Origin: Bacteroidales bacterium
Lineage (GTDB): Bacteria; Bacteroidota; Bacteroidia; Bacteroidales; Muribaculaceae
Direction of reading: 5' to 3'
NCBI GenBank assembly: GCA_900766975.1
Contig: CAAFXO010000065.1
Coordinates: 1-45,313 of the forward strand
DNA length: 45,313 nt
The translations under genes and the position numbers were made by a program. Positions within the stretch are counted from its first letter, which is position 1. Each line of letters starts with the position of its first letter. Shown here in pieces: positions 1 to 8,444 of this stretch. Under the pieces are notes generated by a model. It searched no databases and was not told the origin of the DNA. It worked only from the letters and a program-made list of their open reading frames with translations.

Positions 1-81
1 ACTGAGAATCGAATATTTTGGAAAAATCATATAAATCCCGCTGCCTGATGATTATTCAATTCTCATAACCCTAATAAACGA

Positions 82-117
82 GAGGGTGTACCAAAGTCTT
101 AATTTTGATACACCCTC
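82..117 (-). terminator. Hairpin downstream of the 682-aa lipoprotein gene
   Basis: A 9-bp stem (GAGGGTGTA / TACACCCTC) is extended by a CAAA/TTTG pairing past a mismatch. It lies about 30 nt after the stop codon of the minus-strand lipoprotein gene. The following minus-strand tail is only moderately T-rich, so this is a likely but not textbook intrinsic terminator. Nothing else is recognisable in the first 146 bases. Confidence 0.6.
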
Positions 118-146
118 CTGTTTTTGTGTTTGGATTGCCGTCGGGT

Positions 147-2195
147 TTATTCGTCAGCTTCCCAGTTTACATATTTCTTTACGAATTTGCCCTTCTCGAC
201 TGTCTCGAAGATAATCTTCGCCGGCTTGGTCGAGTTGCCATCGTAGATGTAGAAGTGGATCGTTACTGTCGGATTGAAGTCTCCTACCGGCTGCATATTG
301 GGATAGAGCACCGACAGTGTGCCGGGTCCTACCTCTTCTTCAAATCTCTTCTTCATCAATGCCACAATCTCTTCGTCGGTCATGCCTTCGTAGGCGGTCG
401 GGTTCTGTGCCCTCGCCGAGGAGGCGCGCAGGTCGATGTTGCCCTGATATGCCGAGACGCCGGTGTAGTAGTCGTTGTTGCCGTAGCTGGTGATATATGC
501 CTCTCCGTCGGGAACATTCTCGCGGGTCCAGTCTACACATGCCTGGAAGAACCATGTGCTCAAAGGCTGATTCTTCCCTGCCGGAAGTGTCAACTCTACC
601 GAGGGGTCAAGCTGCCATTTGCCGTCACGACGCACAAATTGGTTGGTCACCTCTCTCACGCCATTGGTGGCTATGCTGTCATACCATTTCGAGCCGTCGT
701 AGGTGTATTCGGCGCAGGCATAACTTGTCACCTTGTTAGCGTAATATTTGTAGGCTACATATTTCACGGCATCTGCCGATGCGTAGGGATATTTGTTCTT
801 CATGAAGATGGGGAGCAATTCGTCAGCCTGTGTGCCGGAGAAGTTGCCGTAGGTCAAGCCCATTGCCTCATAGTCTGCCGGCTGGATCACTGTGATGTCC
901 GAGCCTGCTGCCGACCATTTCGAACCATCGAATACATAGACTGCATTCTCGCTCACCGAGGGAACGACCACCGATCTTGTGGCCTTGCGACGAGGCGATG
1001 ATGACGCTGCCGATACCTTGGTCACCACAATGTTGGCATTCACTATGCCTCCCGACGATTGTGAGGTCTGGGTGAAGTAGCCGCTTACAGTCACTTTTGT
1101 ACCGTCTTGTAGCAGTGCCTTGGTCTCATCGCTCGCATAGTATATAGATCCGCGTGCTGCCTCCGAATCAGCAAATATAATGTTGTAGTAGTTGCCATCC
1201 ACTGTTACTGTGCCGGTCATCGTGCCATAGACTGCCAATACCGGATTGCTGTTGGCATGCGCCGCTACAAGATAGTCTGCCGTCAAGCTGACAGGTGCCG
1301 GGTAGGTGTAGGATTGACTCCCCACTTTCTTCAAGTTCTCAGCGTAGGAGATCTGCATACAGTTCTTGTGGCTGGTGATTGCGCCGGTGGCTGTCACCTG
1401 GTCGCCGATGGCATATTCTTCGTAGGGGAAGCCGCTGCCATACACCAGAATTGAACCGGCATTGTCGGTCAGAATGATGCCGCGGGTGCAGATTCCGGTC
1501 ACTACACCATTCACTGTAACCTCATCGCCGACACTCAGACCGGAGGTCAGCACTGAACTGAGCTCGAAACCGGGGGTCTCCGGATCTTCCGTGCCTCCGA
1601 AGTTGGGGTCTACATCCGAACGTTTGTAGTTCACCACTACATATTCTCCTGCCTCGGCTTCAAGATTGTCTGCCAGGATCTTGGGTATGTTGGCGCTTGC
1701 TGAATATGAGGGGGAGAAGGCGGTGGTGTAGTCGGTAGCGCTGCCATAGACGATCTGGTAGTCTGCCTCGCTCACCACATATTCTTTGGCGCCGTTGAGC
1801 CCCTTCATCACTTCGGGGAGTTCGCCAACTTCGAGATAGGTGAGATTCAGTGCCGAACCGTCGGAGAGTGAGAAGTAACAGAAGTTCGCATCTTTCAGAT
1901 AGTTGGGCATATACACCTCTGCTGTCGCCGAGGCGTTGAAGTAGTGCTGCGATTTGATCGCTGCCAATTCGTTGGATACGCCTGACTCTTCTGCCAGTGC
2001 CTTGTTGGCGCTGTTGGCTGCCAAGTATTCATAGTCGGCGTCGGTCAATGTATAACTCAGGGTCTGAACGTCGGTGGCGGTTTGCCCCTCTTCAAATCCG
2101 TCGAGATAATGATTGTTCCAACTGTTCTCGCTGCATGATGCCATCAGCAGCATCACGCCTCCTGCCATAAGCAGGTGTTTTATGTTGATTTTCAT
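147..2195 (-). CDS. OB-fold-like outer-membrane lipoprotein paired with a TonB receptor
   Basis: The 682-aa precursor starts with a lipoprotein signal peptide; the lipobox ends at Cys21 (LLMASC). The mature N-terminus reads SENSWNNHYLDGFEEG, a style I associate with Bacteroidetes surface lipoproteins. Roughly residues 205-290 (SVGDEVTVNGVVTGIC...GIILTDN) and 295-395 (GTMTGTVTVDGNYYNIIF...GTKVTVSGYF) look like two OB-fold modules. After a basic linker (SSPRRKATR) there is a C-terminal half with repeated DGSKW/DGKW turns. The gene begins 12 bp after the TonB-dependent receptor gene and is almost certainly co-transcribed with it, so a role as receptor partner in binding or uptake is inferred. 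No SusD-like (TPR, RagB) features are visible. The ligand is unknown. Confidence 0.8.
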   Translation of the reverse strand: MKINIKHLLMAGGVMLLMASCSENSWNNHYLDGFEEGQTATDVQTLSYTLTDADYEYLAANSANKALAEESGVSNELAAIKSQHYFNASATAEVYMPNYLKDANFCYFSLSDGSALNLTYLEVGELPEVMKGLNGAKEYVVSEADYQIVYGSATDYTTAFSPSYSASANIPKILADNLEAEAGEYVVVNYKRSDVDPNFGGTEDPETPGFELSSVLTSGLSVGDEVTVNGVVTGICTRGIILTDNAGSILVYGSGFPYEEYAIGDQVTATGAITSHKNCMQISYAENLKKVGSQSYTYPAPVSLTADYLVAAHANSNPVLAVYGTMTGTVTVDGNYYNIIFADSEAARGSIYYASDETKALLQDGTKVTVSGYFTQTSQSSGGIVNANIVVTKVSAASSSPRRKATRSVVVPSVSENAVYVFDGSKWSAAGSDITVIQPADYEAMGLTYGNFSGTQADELLPIFMKNKYPYASADAVKYVAYKYYANKVTSYACAEYTYDGSKWYDSIATNGVREVTNQFVRRDGKWQLDPSVELTLPAGKNQPLSTWFFQACVDWTRENVPDGEAYITSYGNNDYYTGVSAYQGNIDLRASSARAQNPTAYEGMTDEEIVALMKKRFEEEVGPGTLSVLYPNMQPVGDFNPTVTIHFYIYDGNSTKPAKIIFETVEKGKFVKKYVNWEADE

Positions 2196-2207
2196 TGTGT
2201 TGTCGAC

Positions 2208-4952
2208 TTAGAAGTGTACCTTAAGTTTGATTGAGAAGGTGCGCCCATAGGAGTAGATCACGCGGAAGGCATTGTTCCATGCTCCGGCAGTGTCGCTCTG
2301 GGTGTATGCATCTTTTACGTAGTAGTTGTTCAAGAGGTTGTTCACGTTGCCATAGATCGTGGCTTGCACTCCGCCGATCTTGAAACGATAACTTACGTTC
2401 AGGTCAAGCTCGTTGCCGAAGGGTATCTTCCAGGGGTCTGCCACTTCGATTACTTTGCCGTTGTCGTAGGCCGATGAGGATACCTCGTAGTCGGAGTAGT
2501 TGCGTGCCGAGCATGTCCAGTCTGCTCCGATGCGGAATCCCTTGAAGGGCTTGAAGGTAACGCCTACGAAGGCTGTGGTCTGTGCCGAACCGCCGATCTT
2601 GCGCCCTTTCTGGTTCAGGGTTGCTTTCGCATGGTCGGGGGCCATAATGCCGCTGGCGATCGCTCCCGTGTTGATGTCTGCCAAGGGATATCCTTCGCTG
2701 CTGTAGAAGTAACCGGTCGGGTTCGAGTTCCATACCCAGTCTCCGATTGAGAACATTCCGTCAAGTTCCATCCAGTTCACCGGTATGTACTTGGCGTTCA
2801 ACTCGATACCCATGTGGCGTGCATTTACGCCCGAAAGACTGATGGAGTAGTATTGTCCTGCCAAGTCTCCGGTGCGAATCTCGCCCGAGCGGGTTGTCGT
2901 CTTGTCGCTCTTGTCGATCCATTCGGTGTAGTAGAGGTTGGCATTAAGTGAGAATTTCGGCGAGTGATAGCCGTAGCCAATTTCGAATGATCCAATCTTC
3001 GAGTTCTTCGCATCGGGATTGATCATATTGCTCGTCGCCGAACTCAAGAACACACCATAGCTGAAGAAGGGTGCACGCGAGATGTATCCACCATTCACAT
3101 AGATGTTGTTGTGACGGTTGATGTTATAGTTGACACCCGCTTTGATAGTTCCGCCAAAGAAGGTCTTGGTCTTCGATCGTTCATGCTCTTCGTCATAGTA
3201 GAATTTGTCGCGACGCCAGTAGCTGGTGGCGTTGAGCGATCCTGCCAGGATTGTGGTCAGCTTGTTGTCGAGCGCTGTGTATTCCGCCTGGGCGTATGCA
3301 CCCTCTTGGGTCACATAGCCATAGTAGTTGCGATATGCGATGTCGCCGACTCCCAGTTTCTCATATTTCCAGTCGGGATCGGCTGCCGCTGCGTTGTTGG
3401 CGGCTTTCACATTCTTGCGGCTCTCGTAGTTCATGTAGTAGTCGCCTTCATAGAGGTCGATGATCTTGTTGTAGTGGTGGCCTACATAATATCTCACGTC
3501 GATACCGCCGGTGAAGACCAATTTCTTGGGGATGAACTCATTCTTATAGGTCGATACAAGTCCGATCCAGGTGTGCTCGTTTCTACCATCGGTCATCACC
3601 ATGTTCGAGCCGGTGGTCGATTCCATATTCATGCGCTGGATGGCTGCATAGTCGAATGTGCCGTCAGGACAGCGGAAGAGGGTGCTGACATTGCCTGATG
3701 ATGCCCCATACCAGCTGGAGTTGCTGAGGCTCGTGCCATTGTAGGTGCCATGTCCCTGACCACTGTAGCCACCACCCGAGGAGAAACTGGCATAGATCGT
3801 GCTCGATAGTGAGGATTTGTGATCGATCTGCCAGATGTGTCCCAATGAGATCTGGGGCTTGTGGTAGTGGTTGTAGTTCGAGTTGCGCGCTTGCCCATGC
3901 ATATCATATCCGAAGGTCGGATTGTATTTATAGGGCGATTCCCCATTCATGTAGTCGCGTGCCTCTTGCCAGCCTTCGATAGTAAGTCCGTTCTGACTGC
4001 TGCGCTGATAGTGTGTCTGCGGTGCGCCGAAGGCGGTCAAGGAGAGCTGATGGCTGTCGCCGATTCGCTTCGATACGTTCACAAAGTAGTTGTAGGAGTT
4101 GAATTTTGTGCCCTGGATGTAGCCGTCACCCCATTTGCGCGATCCCAACACGGTGATGGCCCAACCATTCTTCATCAATCCGGTCGAAAGGCTAAAGCCT
4201 ACATTGTTCATCATGTCGTTGCCCATTCCATACCAGGCTGTGCCACCTCGCTTGGCATCGGTCGAGCGCGTGGTGATGTTGATCGTTCCTCCCACTGAGG
4301 GCGATGAGATAATCGCCGCTCCAAGTCCACGCTGCGTCTGCATGCTGCTCGTTACGTCGGAGAGCCCTGCCCAGTTGCTCCAATAGACTCCTCCCCATTC
4401 CATGTCGTTGACAGGAAGTCCATTGATCAGCACAGCCAAGTTCTCCGACTTGAATCCTCGCATGTTGATCTTCGCATCGCCGAATCCACCTCCGTCGGGA
4501 GTTGCCCAGACTCCGGGTGTCGTCTTTAATATTTCCGGAAATTCTTGATTACCAAGCTTGGCTTCGATCTCCGGTGCACTAATCTGTGAAATCGCTATCG
4601 GCGTCTTGCGCGTCTTGGCTATTGATTGTGTTATCACTACGTCTTGCAGCATCGTCGATTCTATCTCCATCGAGATCTGTCCAAGCTCTTTCTGTACTCT
4701 CATAGTCTGGGCTTTGTAGCCTACGTATGATATCTGAATATCATGCGTCTTGTCGGGTACCGACAGCTTGAAGCGCCCATCTATGTCTGTATTGGCACCG
4801 ATCTGTGTCCCCGGCACCATGACTACGGCTCCGATCAGGGGCTCTCCCTTCTCGTCGACTACCTGACCATGACATACCACATCCGCCAGAGCCCCTGTCG
4901 AGCATACTGACGTGATCGCTATCGTCACGCCCATTAGAATCTGTCTCTTCAT
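2208..4952 (-). CDS. TonB-dependent outer-membrane receptor
   Basis: The 914-aa protein has a signal peptide (about residues 1-23, ending GALA). A carboxypeptidase-regulatory-like beta domain follows at about 24-90 (GQVVDEKGEPLIGAVVMVPGT...GRFKLSV). The plug domain at about 110-235 contains LLKT-type plug sequence and INMRGF, VLINGLPVND and GGTINITTRS. A beta-barrel runs to the terminal Phe (SIKLKVHF), as expected for BAM-inserted porins. It energises import through TonB-ExbBD. The neighbouring gene is an OB-fold-like lipoprotein, not a SusD homologue, and no glycoside hydrolase lies beside it, so a glycan substrate cannot be assumed. A good promoter lies 60-90 bp upstream. Confidence 0.93.
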   Translation of the reverse strand: MKRQILMGVTIAITSVCSTGALADVVCHGQVVDEKGEPLIGAVVMVPGTQIGANTDIDGRFKLSVPDKTHDIQISYVGYKAQTMRVQKELGQISMEIESTMLQDVVITQSIAKTRKTPIAISQISAPEIEAKLGNQEFPEILKTTPGVWATPDGGGFGDAKINMRGFKSENLAVLINGLPVNDMEWGGVYWSNWAGLSDVTSSMQTQRGLGAAIISSPSVGGTINITTRSTDAKRGGTAWYGMGNDMMNNVGFSLSTGLMKNGWAITVLGSRKWGDGYIQGTKFNSYNYFVNVSKRIGDSHQLSLTAFGAPQTHYQRSSQNGLTIEGWQEARDYMNGESPYKYNPTFGYDMHGQARNSNYNHYHKPQISLGHIWQIDHKSSLSSTIYASFSSGGGYSGQGHGTYNGTSLSNSSWYGASSGNVSTLFRCPDGTFDYAAIQRMNMESTTGSNMVMTDGRNEHTWIGLVSTYKNEFIPKKLVFTGGIDVRYYVGHHYNKIIDLYEGDYYMNYESRKNVKAANNAAAADPDWKYEKLGVGDIAYRNYYGYVTQEGAYAQAEYTALDNKLTTILAGSLNATSYWRRDKFYYDEEHERSKTKTFFGGTIKAGVNYNINRHNNIYVNGGYISRAPFFSYGVFLSSATSNMINPDAKNSKIGSFEIGYGYHSPKFSLNANLYYTEWIDKSDKTTTRSGEIRTGDLAGQYYSISLSGVNARHMGIELNAKYIPVNWMELDGMFSIGDWVWNSNPTGYFYSSEGYPLADINTGAIASGIMAPDHAKATLNQKGRKIGGSAQTTAFVGVTFKPFKGFRIGADWTCSARNYSDYEVSSSAYDNGKVIEVADPWKIPFGNELDLNVSYRFKIGGVQATIYGNVNNLLNNYYVKDAYTQSDTAGAWNNAFRVIYSYGRTFSIKLKVHF

Positions 4953-5010
4953 AAATTGTGATTTTTGGTTTTCTGTTTTGTATGGTTGGTTGGAATTGCT
5001 TTATTTCCCA

Positions 5011-5044
5011 CAAATATAATAATTTTTTAAATATTTTTTACAAA
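5011..5044 (-). promoter_or_regulatory. Promoter of the TonB receptor/lipoprotein operon
   Basis: On the minus strand the -7 element TATATTTG (5011-5018) matches the Bacteroidetes consensus TAnnTTTG exactly. A TTTG at 5041-5044 serves as -33 with a 22-bp spacer, slightly longer than usual. This predicts a start site near 5005 and a leader of about 50 nt. The 172-bp spacer upstream to rnz is very AT-rich. Confidence 0.6.
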
Positions 5045-5124
5045 ATCACACCAAATTTCACAATTATTTAAATTTTTACCTCCCCAATATCTCTCCGATT
5101 ATATCCTTTCGCTATATTGTCGCG

Positions 5125-6072
5125 CTATTTTCTGCTTTTTCTTCTTTCGCGGCAGAGGCGCTCGATATCGGTTACCAAGCCTTCGTCGTTGAGGATCACG
5201 GGGCGGAAGATGGTCTCGGCTTCCGCTTTGATCTGCGTCTCATCTTTGTAGCGGCTGGAGTAGTGCCCTGTCAGCAGTGTCCCCACTCCGGCATCTCGCG
5301 CCACCATTGCCGCCTGCCGCGCCGTGCTGTGATAGCGGTCGCATGCATCCACTCGATGCTCTTCCAAGTAGGTCGTCTCGTGATATAACAGATCCACCGG
5401 ACCGATCTTCGCCGCGATTCCCTCCATATAGCGCGTGTCGCCGATATGGGCATAACTCGGCGCCGGATCAGCATCTCGCGTCAACATCGCATTCGGTATT
5501 ACCTTCCCCTCCGGAGTGATATAGTCTGCACCCTCTTTGATCTCTTTCATCCGACTTACCGGAACTTGGTGATAGTCCACCATCTCTCGTATGATATGTC
5601 GCTGTCCCGGCTTCTCCTCAAAGATATATCCCACACATGGCACCCGATGATCTAACGCCACCGTGCGTACTGTCAATGACGGAGTCTCCAAGATCACTCG
5701 ATCTTCCCGCTTGATGATGTCGAATTCTATATTGTAGTTAAGTTCGCATCCCAATGTCCGCAGTATCTCGCGCATTATCCTCTCTCCCTCAGCAAAGGTG
5801 TGGATAGTCAATGTACCCCCAATCTGCGAAAGATTGTAGGTCATCAATAGCCCCGGCAATCCCAAAATATGGTCACCATGTAGATGCGTCAAAAAAATAT
5901 GCCGCAAGCGGTTCGGCTTCAACCTCGCTTTCATGAAGGCTACCTGCGCCCCCTCGCCGCAGTCGATCATATAGAGTGTATCTCGATGATTGATTACACT
6001 GCACGATGTGTAGTGCCGTGGCGTCGGCTTCGCCGAGCCGCATCCCAACGTATATAACTTGAATGTTCCCAT
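5125..6072 (-). CDS. rnz: Ribonuclease Z (tRNA 3' endonuclease)
   Basis: This 315-aa protein is close to the usual length (about 305) of bacterial RNase Z, the metallo-beta-lactamase-fold enzyme that removes tRNA 3' trailers. The metal-binding motif THLHGDH is at residues 62-68 (His63, His65, Asp67, His68). Further conserved pieces are ALDHRVPCVGY, HIGDTRY, LYHETTY and the late GHYSSRYKD. The start ATG at 6072 is preceded by an A/T-rich leader with no Shine-Dalgarno, as is normal in this phylum. It stands alone, divergent from the lipoprotein gene at 6322, and ends 172 bp before the TonB receptor start. Confidence 0.95.
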   Translation of the reverse strand: MGTFKLYTLGCGSAKPTPRHYTSCSVINHRDTLYMIDCGEGAQVAFMKARLKPNRLRHIFLTHLHGDHILGLPGLLMTYNLSQIGGTLTIHTFAEGERIMREILRTLGCELNYNIEFDIIKREDRVILETPSLTVRTVALDHRVPCVGYIFEEKPGQRHIIREMVDYHQVPVSRMKEIKEGADYITPEGKVIPNAMLTRDADPAPSYAHIGDTRYMEGIAAKIGPVDLLYHETTYLEEHRVDACDRYHSTARQAAMVARDAGVGTLLTGHYSSRYKDETQIKAEAETIFRPVILNDEGLVTDIERLCRERRKSRK

Positions 6073-6148
6073 TTACCGCTTTAAGTTTATCTTATCTCTA
6101 TTATCTAATATCGAATCACTTATCGCTAATATCTAATCGAACTAATCG

Positions 6149-6156
6149 CAAATTTA
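6149..6156 (-). promoter_or_regulatory. -7 element for rnz
   Basis: Minus-strand TAAATTTG matches TAnnTTTG exactly, about 75 bp upstream of the rnz start codon. No convincing -33 TTG lies 19-22 bp further upstream, so this is a partial match. The rest of the divergent spacer (6073-6321) is AT-rich, without an ORF. Confidence 0.45.
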
Positions 6157-6247
6157 GTCATTTTTCTCCATATTTTTATCCCCTTTCACTCCTTATTTTA
6201 TTATTCCTAATAATATATACCCTCTTTCTTACGTTATTCTTTTAGTA

Positions 6248-6255
6248 TATCTTTG
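6248..6255 (+). promoter_or_regulatory. -7 element for the 315-aa lipoprotein
   Basis: TATCTTTG matches TAnnTTTG exactly. The -33 position is not clearly occupied. A small inverted repeat (GAGCA-TCGAT-TGCTC) lies at the predicted start of the transcript, leaving a leader of about 60 nt before the ATG at 6322. Confidence 0.4.
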
Positions 6256-6321
6256 CTCTCGAGCATCGATTGCTCTTATCGATTGAATTAATCATTCTTT
6301 AAAAATACTTTTTTCTTTATC

Positions 6322-7269
6322 ATGAAAGTTATACGCTTTTTTACTTCGGCTCTGTCAGCCATCCTCGCTCTCTCCATCTTGTCATCGTGCAATAGCGATT
6401 CGGATGAGAAAAACAATTCTATTGTCGATCTCGCCACCTACAATCTCTATACCGACTCTCAGACCGGCGAACTTATCGGCATCAAGCCTGCCATCTACCG
6501 ATTCGGCTTATACTTCTCATCAAATACTATCGACGTCGCCGCCAACTCGATGAAGGTGTCGGGTGAAACCACAGCCTCTTTCATCACCGAGCGTATGCCC
6601 TTCTCCTATAAAACGCTTATGGTCGGTAATTTCAATCGTGAGATTATCTCGTTCCATAATAGTGCTCCCGCCACCGAAGGGGCTTCTGTCACATATCTTA
6701 ATGGTCGCATCACACAGGCTTATAATCTGATCCTCGATATCCCGGTTCCCGGTTATGATATCGTTGTCGCTGTCAATTCGCTCCACAATGTCGTGATGCA
6801 GTATACCCTCAATAATAACATCAATGTTAGAACATTCTGGCGTGATGTCACTTTCTGCGGCATGACTTCCATTCAGTCTAATTCAGACCTCCTTTCCTCT
6901 TATGGCAATTCAAAAATCTCTTATCGTGTCGCTATGCACATCGATAAGGATGGAAATATCCTCGATAAGGCTGACCTGATTATCTATAATCTCGCTCTCT
7001 CTGACAATGTATTGCCCAAGACTGTCGTGATCAAGGATCTCGACCTTAAGTTCGGCGGCTTCGGATATGGGGTGTCGGGCAAAAACCTTAGCGTGCTTGC
7101 CCTCAGCACTTCCGGCCAGGAACTCGTAGCAGATGACTCCATCAAATTCGATAATTTCTACCTCTCTACCACCCCCGATATGTCCGGCGCTAACATTACC
7201 TTCAAAGTCAACGGCGATTTCACCGGCGCTTGTATGGGTTATTGCGAGGTGCAAGGAGATGTACTTTGA
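6322..7269 (+). CDS. Unrecognised lipoprotein, probably surface-exposed
   Basis: I do not recognise the family. The 315-aa precursor has a lipoprotein signal peptide with the lipobox ending at Cys23 (SILSSC). The mature N-terminus NSDSDEKNN is acidic and serine-rich, resembling the export signal that sends Bacteroidetes lipoproteins to the cell surface. The remainder is beta-strand-rich with no catalytic motif I can name. Two sections (about 45-130 and 155-300) may be related beta-sandwich domains, but this is weak. It lies alone between divergent rnz and the nuo promoter, without a clear terminator after it. Confidence 0.75.
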   Translation: MKVIRFFTSALSAILALSILSSCNSDSDEKNNSIVDLATYNLYTDSQTGELIGIKPAIYRFGLYFSSNTIDVAANSMKVSGETTASFITERMPFSYKTLMVGNFNREIISFHNSAPATEGASVTYLNGRITQAYNLILDIPVPGYDIVVAVNSLHNVVMQYTLNNNINVRTFWRDVTFCGMTSIQSNSDLLSSYGNSKISYRVAMHIDKDGNILDKADLIIYNLALSDNVLPKTVVIKDLDLKFGGFGYGVSGKNLSVLALSTSGQELVADDSIKFDNFYLSTTPDMSGANITFKVNGDFTGACMGYCEVQGDVL

Positions 7270-7334
7270 TGCATTTGCTGATTGTGGCATCTGTTAACGT
7301 TATTAAAAATTTATTTAAAAATAAATAGTTTTAA

Positions 7335-7366
7335 TTTGCCAGTCTAAGAAAATTTGGCTAATTTTG
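7335..7366 (+). promoter_or_regulatory. Promoter of the nuo-atp gene cluster
   Basis: A -33 TTTG (7335-7338), a 20-bp spacer and a -7 TAATTTTG (7359-7366) match the Bacteroidetes sigma-ABfr consensus fully. The predicted start site near 7371 gives a leader of about 65 nt before nuoA. This is the only consensus-quality promoter I found for the plus-strand block 7438-25090. Confidence 0.75.
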
Positions 7367-7437
7367 CGAATATACTGAGAGTAATGACCTCTCGGTATAT
7401 CCTTATAGTTAGATAACTAATTAAATAATAACACGAT

Positions 7438-7809
7438 ATGAATCTATTGTGCGAAATTGGCAATGGCGCGCTTTCTGTTACGGCTGTTATCACGGGCGTA
7501 GCTCTTGTGTTTGCCGCCCTGCTTATTGCAAAATTGATTTCTCCGAAATCTTTTTCGGTTAAGAAAGCCGAGCCTTATGAATGTGGTATACCCACCCGCG
7601 GTGAGTCTATGATCCAATTCAAGGCCGGCTATTATATTTTTGCCATCCTCTTCCTCCTGTTCGATGTCGAGGTGGTGTTTCTTTATCCATGGGCGACAGT
7701 GCTTAAGGGTCTCGGACCCCAAGGCATCCTCTGTATCGCCATCTTTATGTTCGTCTTAATTATGGGCTTGGCTTATGCCTGGCGGAAAGGAGCGCTCAAA
7801 TGGGATTAG
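7438..7809 (+). CDS. nuoA: NADH-quinone oxidoreductase subunit A
   Basis: NuoA is a small membrane subunit of complex I, at the junction of the quinone site and the proton-pumping arm. The 123-aa protein has three predicted membrane segments (about 12-35, 65-85, 92-115). It carries the family signatures KAEPYECGIPT and the FAILFLLFDVEVVFLYPWA segment with its conserved acidic residues. It is first in the cluster, and its last 10 nt overlap the start of nuoB, indicating translational coupling. Confidence 0.96.
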   Translation: MNLLCEIGNGALSVTAVITGVALVFAALLIAKLISPKSFSVKKAEPYECGIPTRGESMIQFKAGYYIFAILFLLFDVEVVFLYPWATVLKGLGPQGILCIAIFMFVLIMGLAYAWRKGALKWD

Positions 7810-8414
7810 ACCATATTAAAAGCATGCCCCGTGAGGCATTCAAGAACAATGAGTATATCGATCAGCTGGTGGAGGAACTCAATGCCACCGGCGCTAACGT
7901 GGTGGTCGGTAAGTTTGATGAACTCATCAATTGGGGTGTAGCCAATTCGCTCTGGCCCCTCTGCTTCGGCACAAGTTGCTGCGCTATCGAGTTTATGTGT
8001 CTCGGCGCTGCCCGTTATGACATGGCTCGTTTCGGCTTCGAGGTGGCGCGTAACTCCCCTCGTCAAGCTGACTATATTATGGTGCAAGGTACTATCGTTC
8101 ACCGTATGGCTTCCGTGCTGCGCCGCCTATATGAGCAGCTCGCTGAGCCTAAGTATGTCATCGCTTGCGGCGGTTGCGCTGTCTCTGGTGGCCCCTTCAA
8201 GAATTCTTACTGCGTTCTTCCCGGTGTCGATAAGATAATCCCCGTCGACGTCTATATCCCCGGTTGCCCTCCGCGCCCCGAAGCTATGTTCTATGGCCTT
8301 ATGCAGCTCCAACGCAAGATTAAGGTCCAGAAGTTCTTCGGCGGTGTCAACCGTAAGGAGAAAATTGATCAGTTCTTCGCTCAGCATCCCGAGCAAGAGG
8401 GTCAAATCGGTTAG
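7800..8414 (+). CDS. nuoB: NADH-quinone oxidoreductase subunit B
   Basis: NuoB carries the terminal 4Fe-4S cluster N2 that hands electrons to quinone. The 204-aa protein has all cluster ligands: the tandem Cys60-Cys61 in FGTSCCAIEFM, Cys126 in CGGCAVSGG and Cys156 in YIPGCPPRPEA. The start overlaps the end of nuoA by 10 nt. Retention of every ligand says the quinone-reducing end of this complex is functional. The C-terminal tail (KEKIDQFFAQHPEQEGQIG) is polar and likely flexible. Confidence 0.97.
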   Translation: MGLDHIKSMPREAFKNNEYIDQLVEELNATGANVVVGKFDELINWGVANSLWPLCFGTSCCAIEFMCLGAARYDMARFGFEVARNSPRQADYIMVQGTIVHRMASVLRRLYEQLAEPKYVIACGGCAVSGGPFKNSYCVLPGVDKIIPVDVYIPGCPPRPEAMFYGLMQLQRKIKVQKFFGGVNRKEKIDQFFAQHPEQEGQIG

Positions 8415-8444
8415 TCCTTCCATCTTTTCACTCTTTACCTAATT

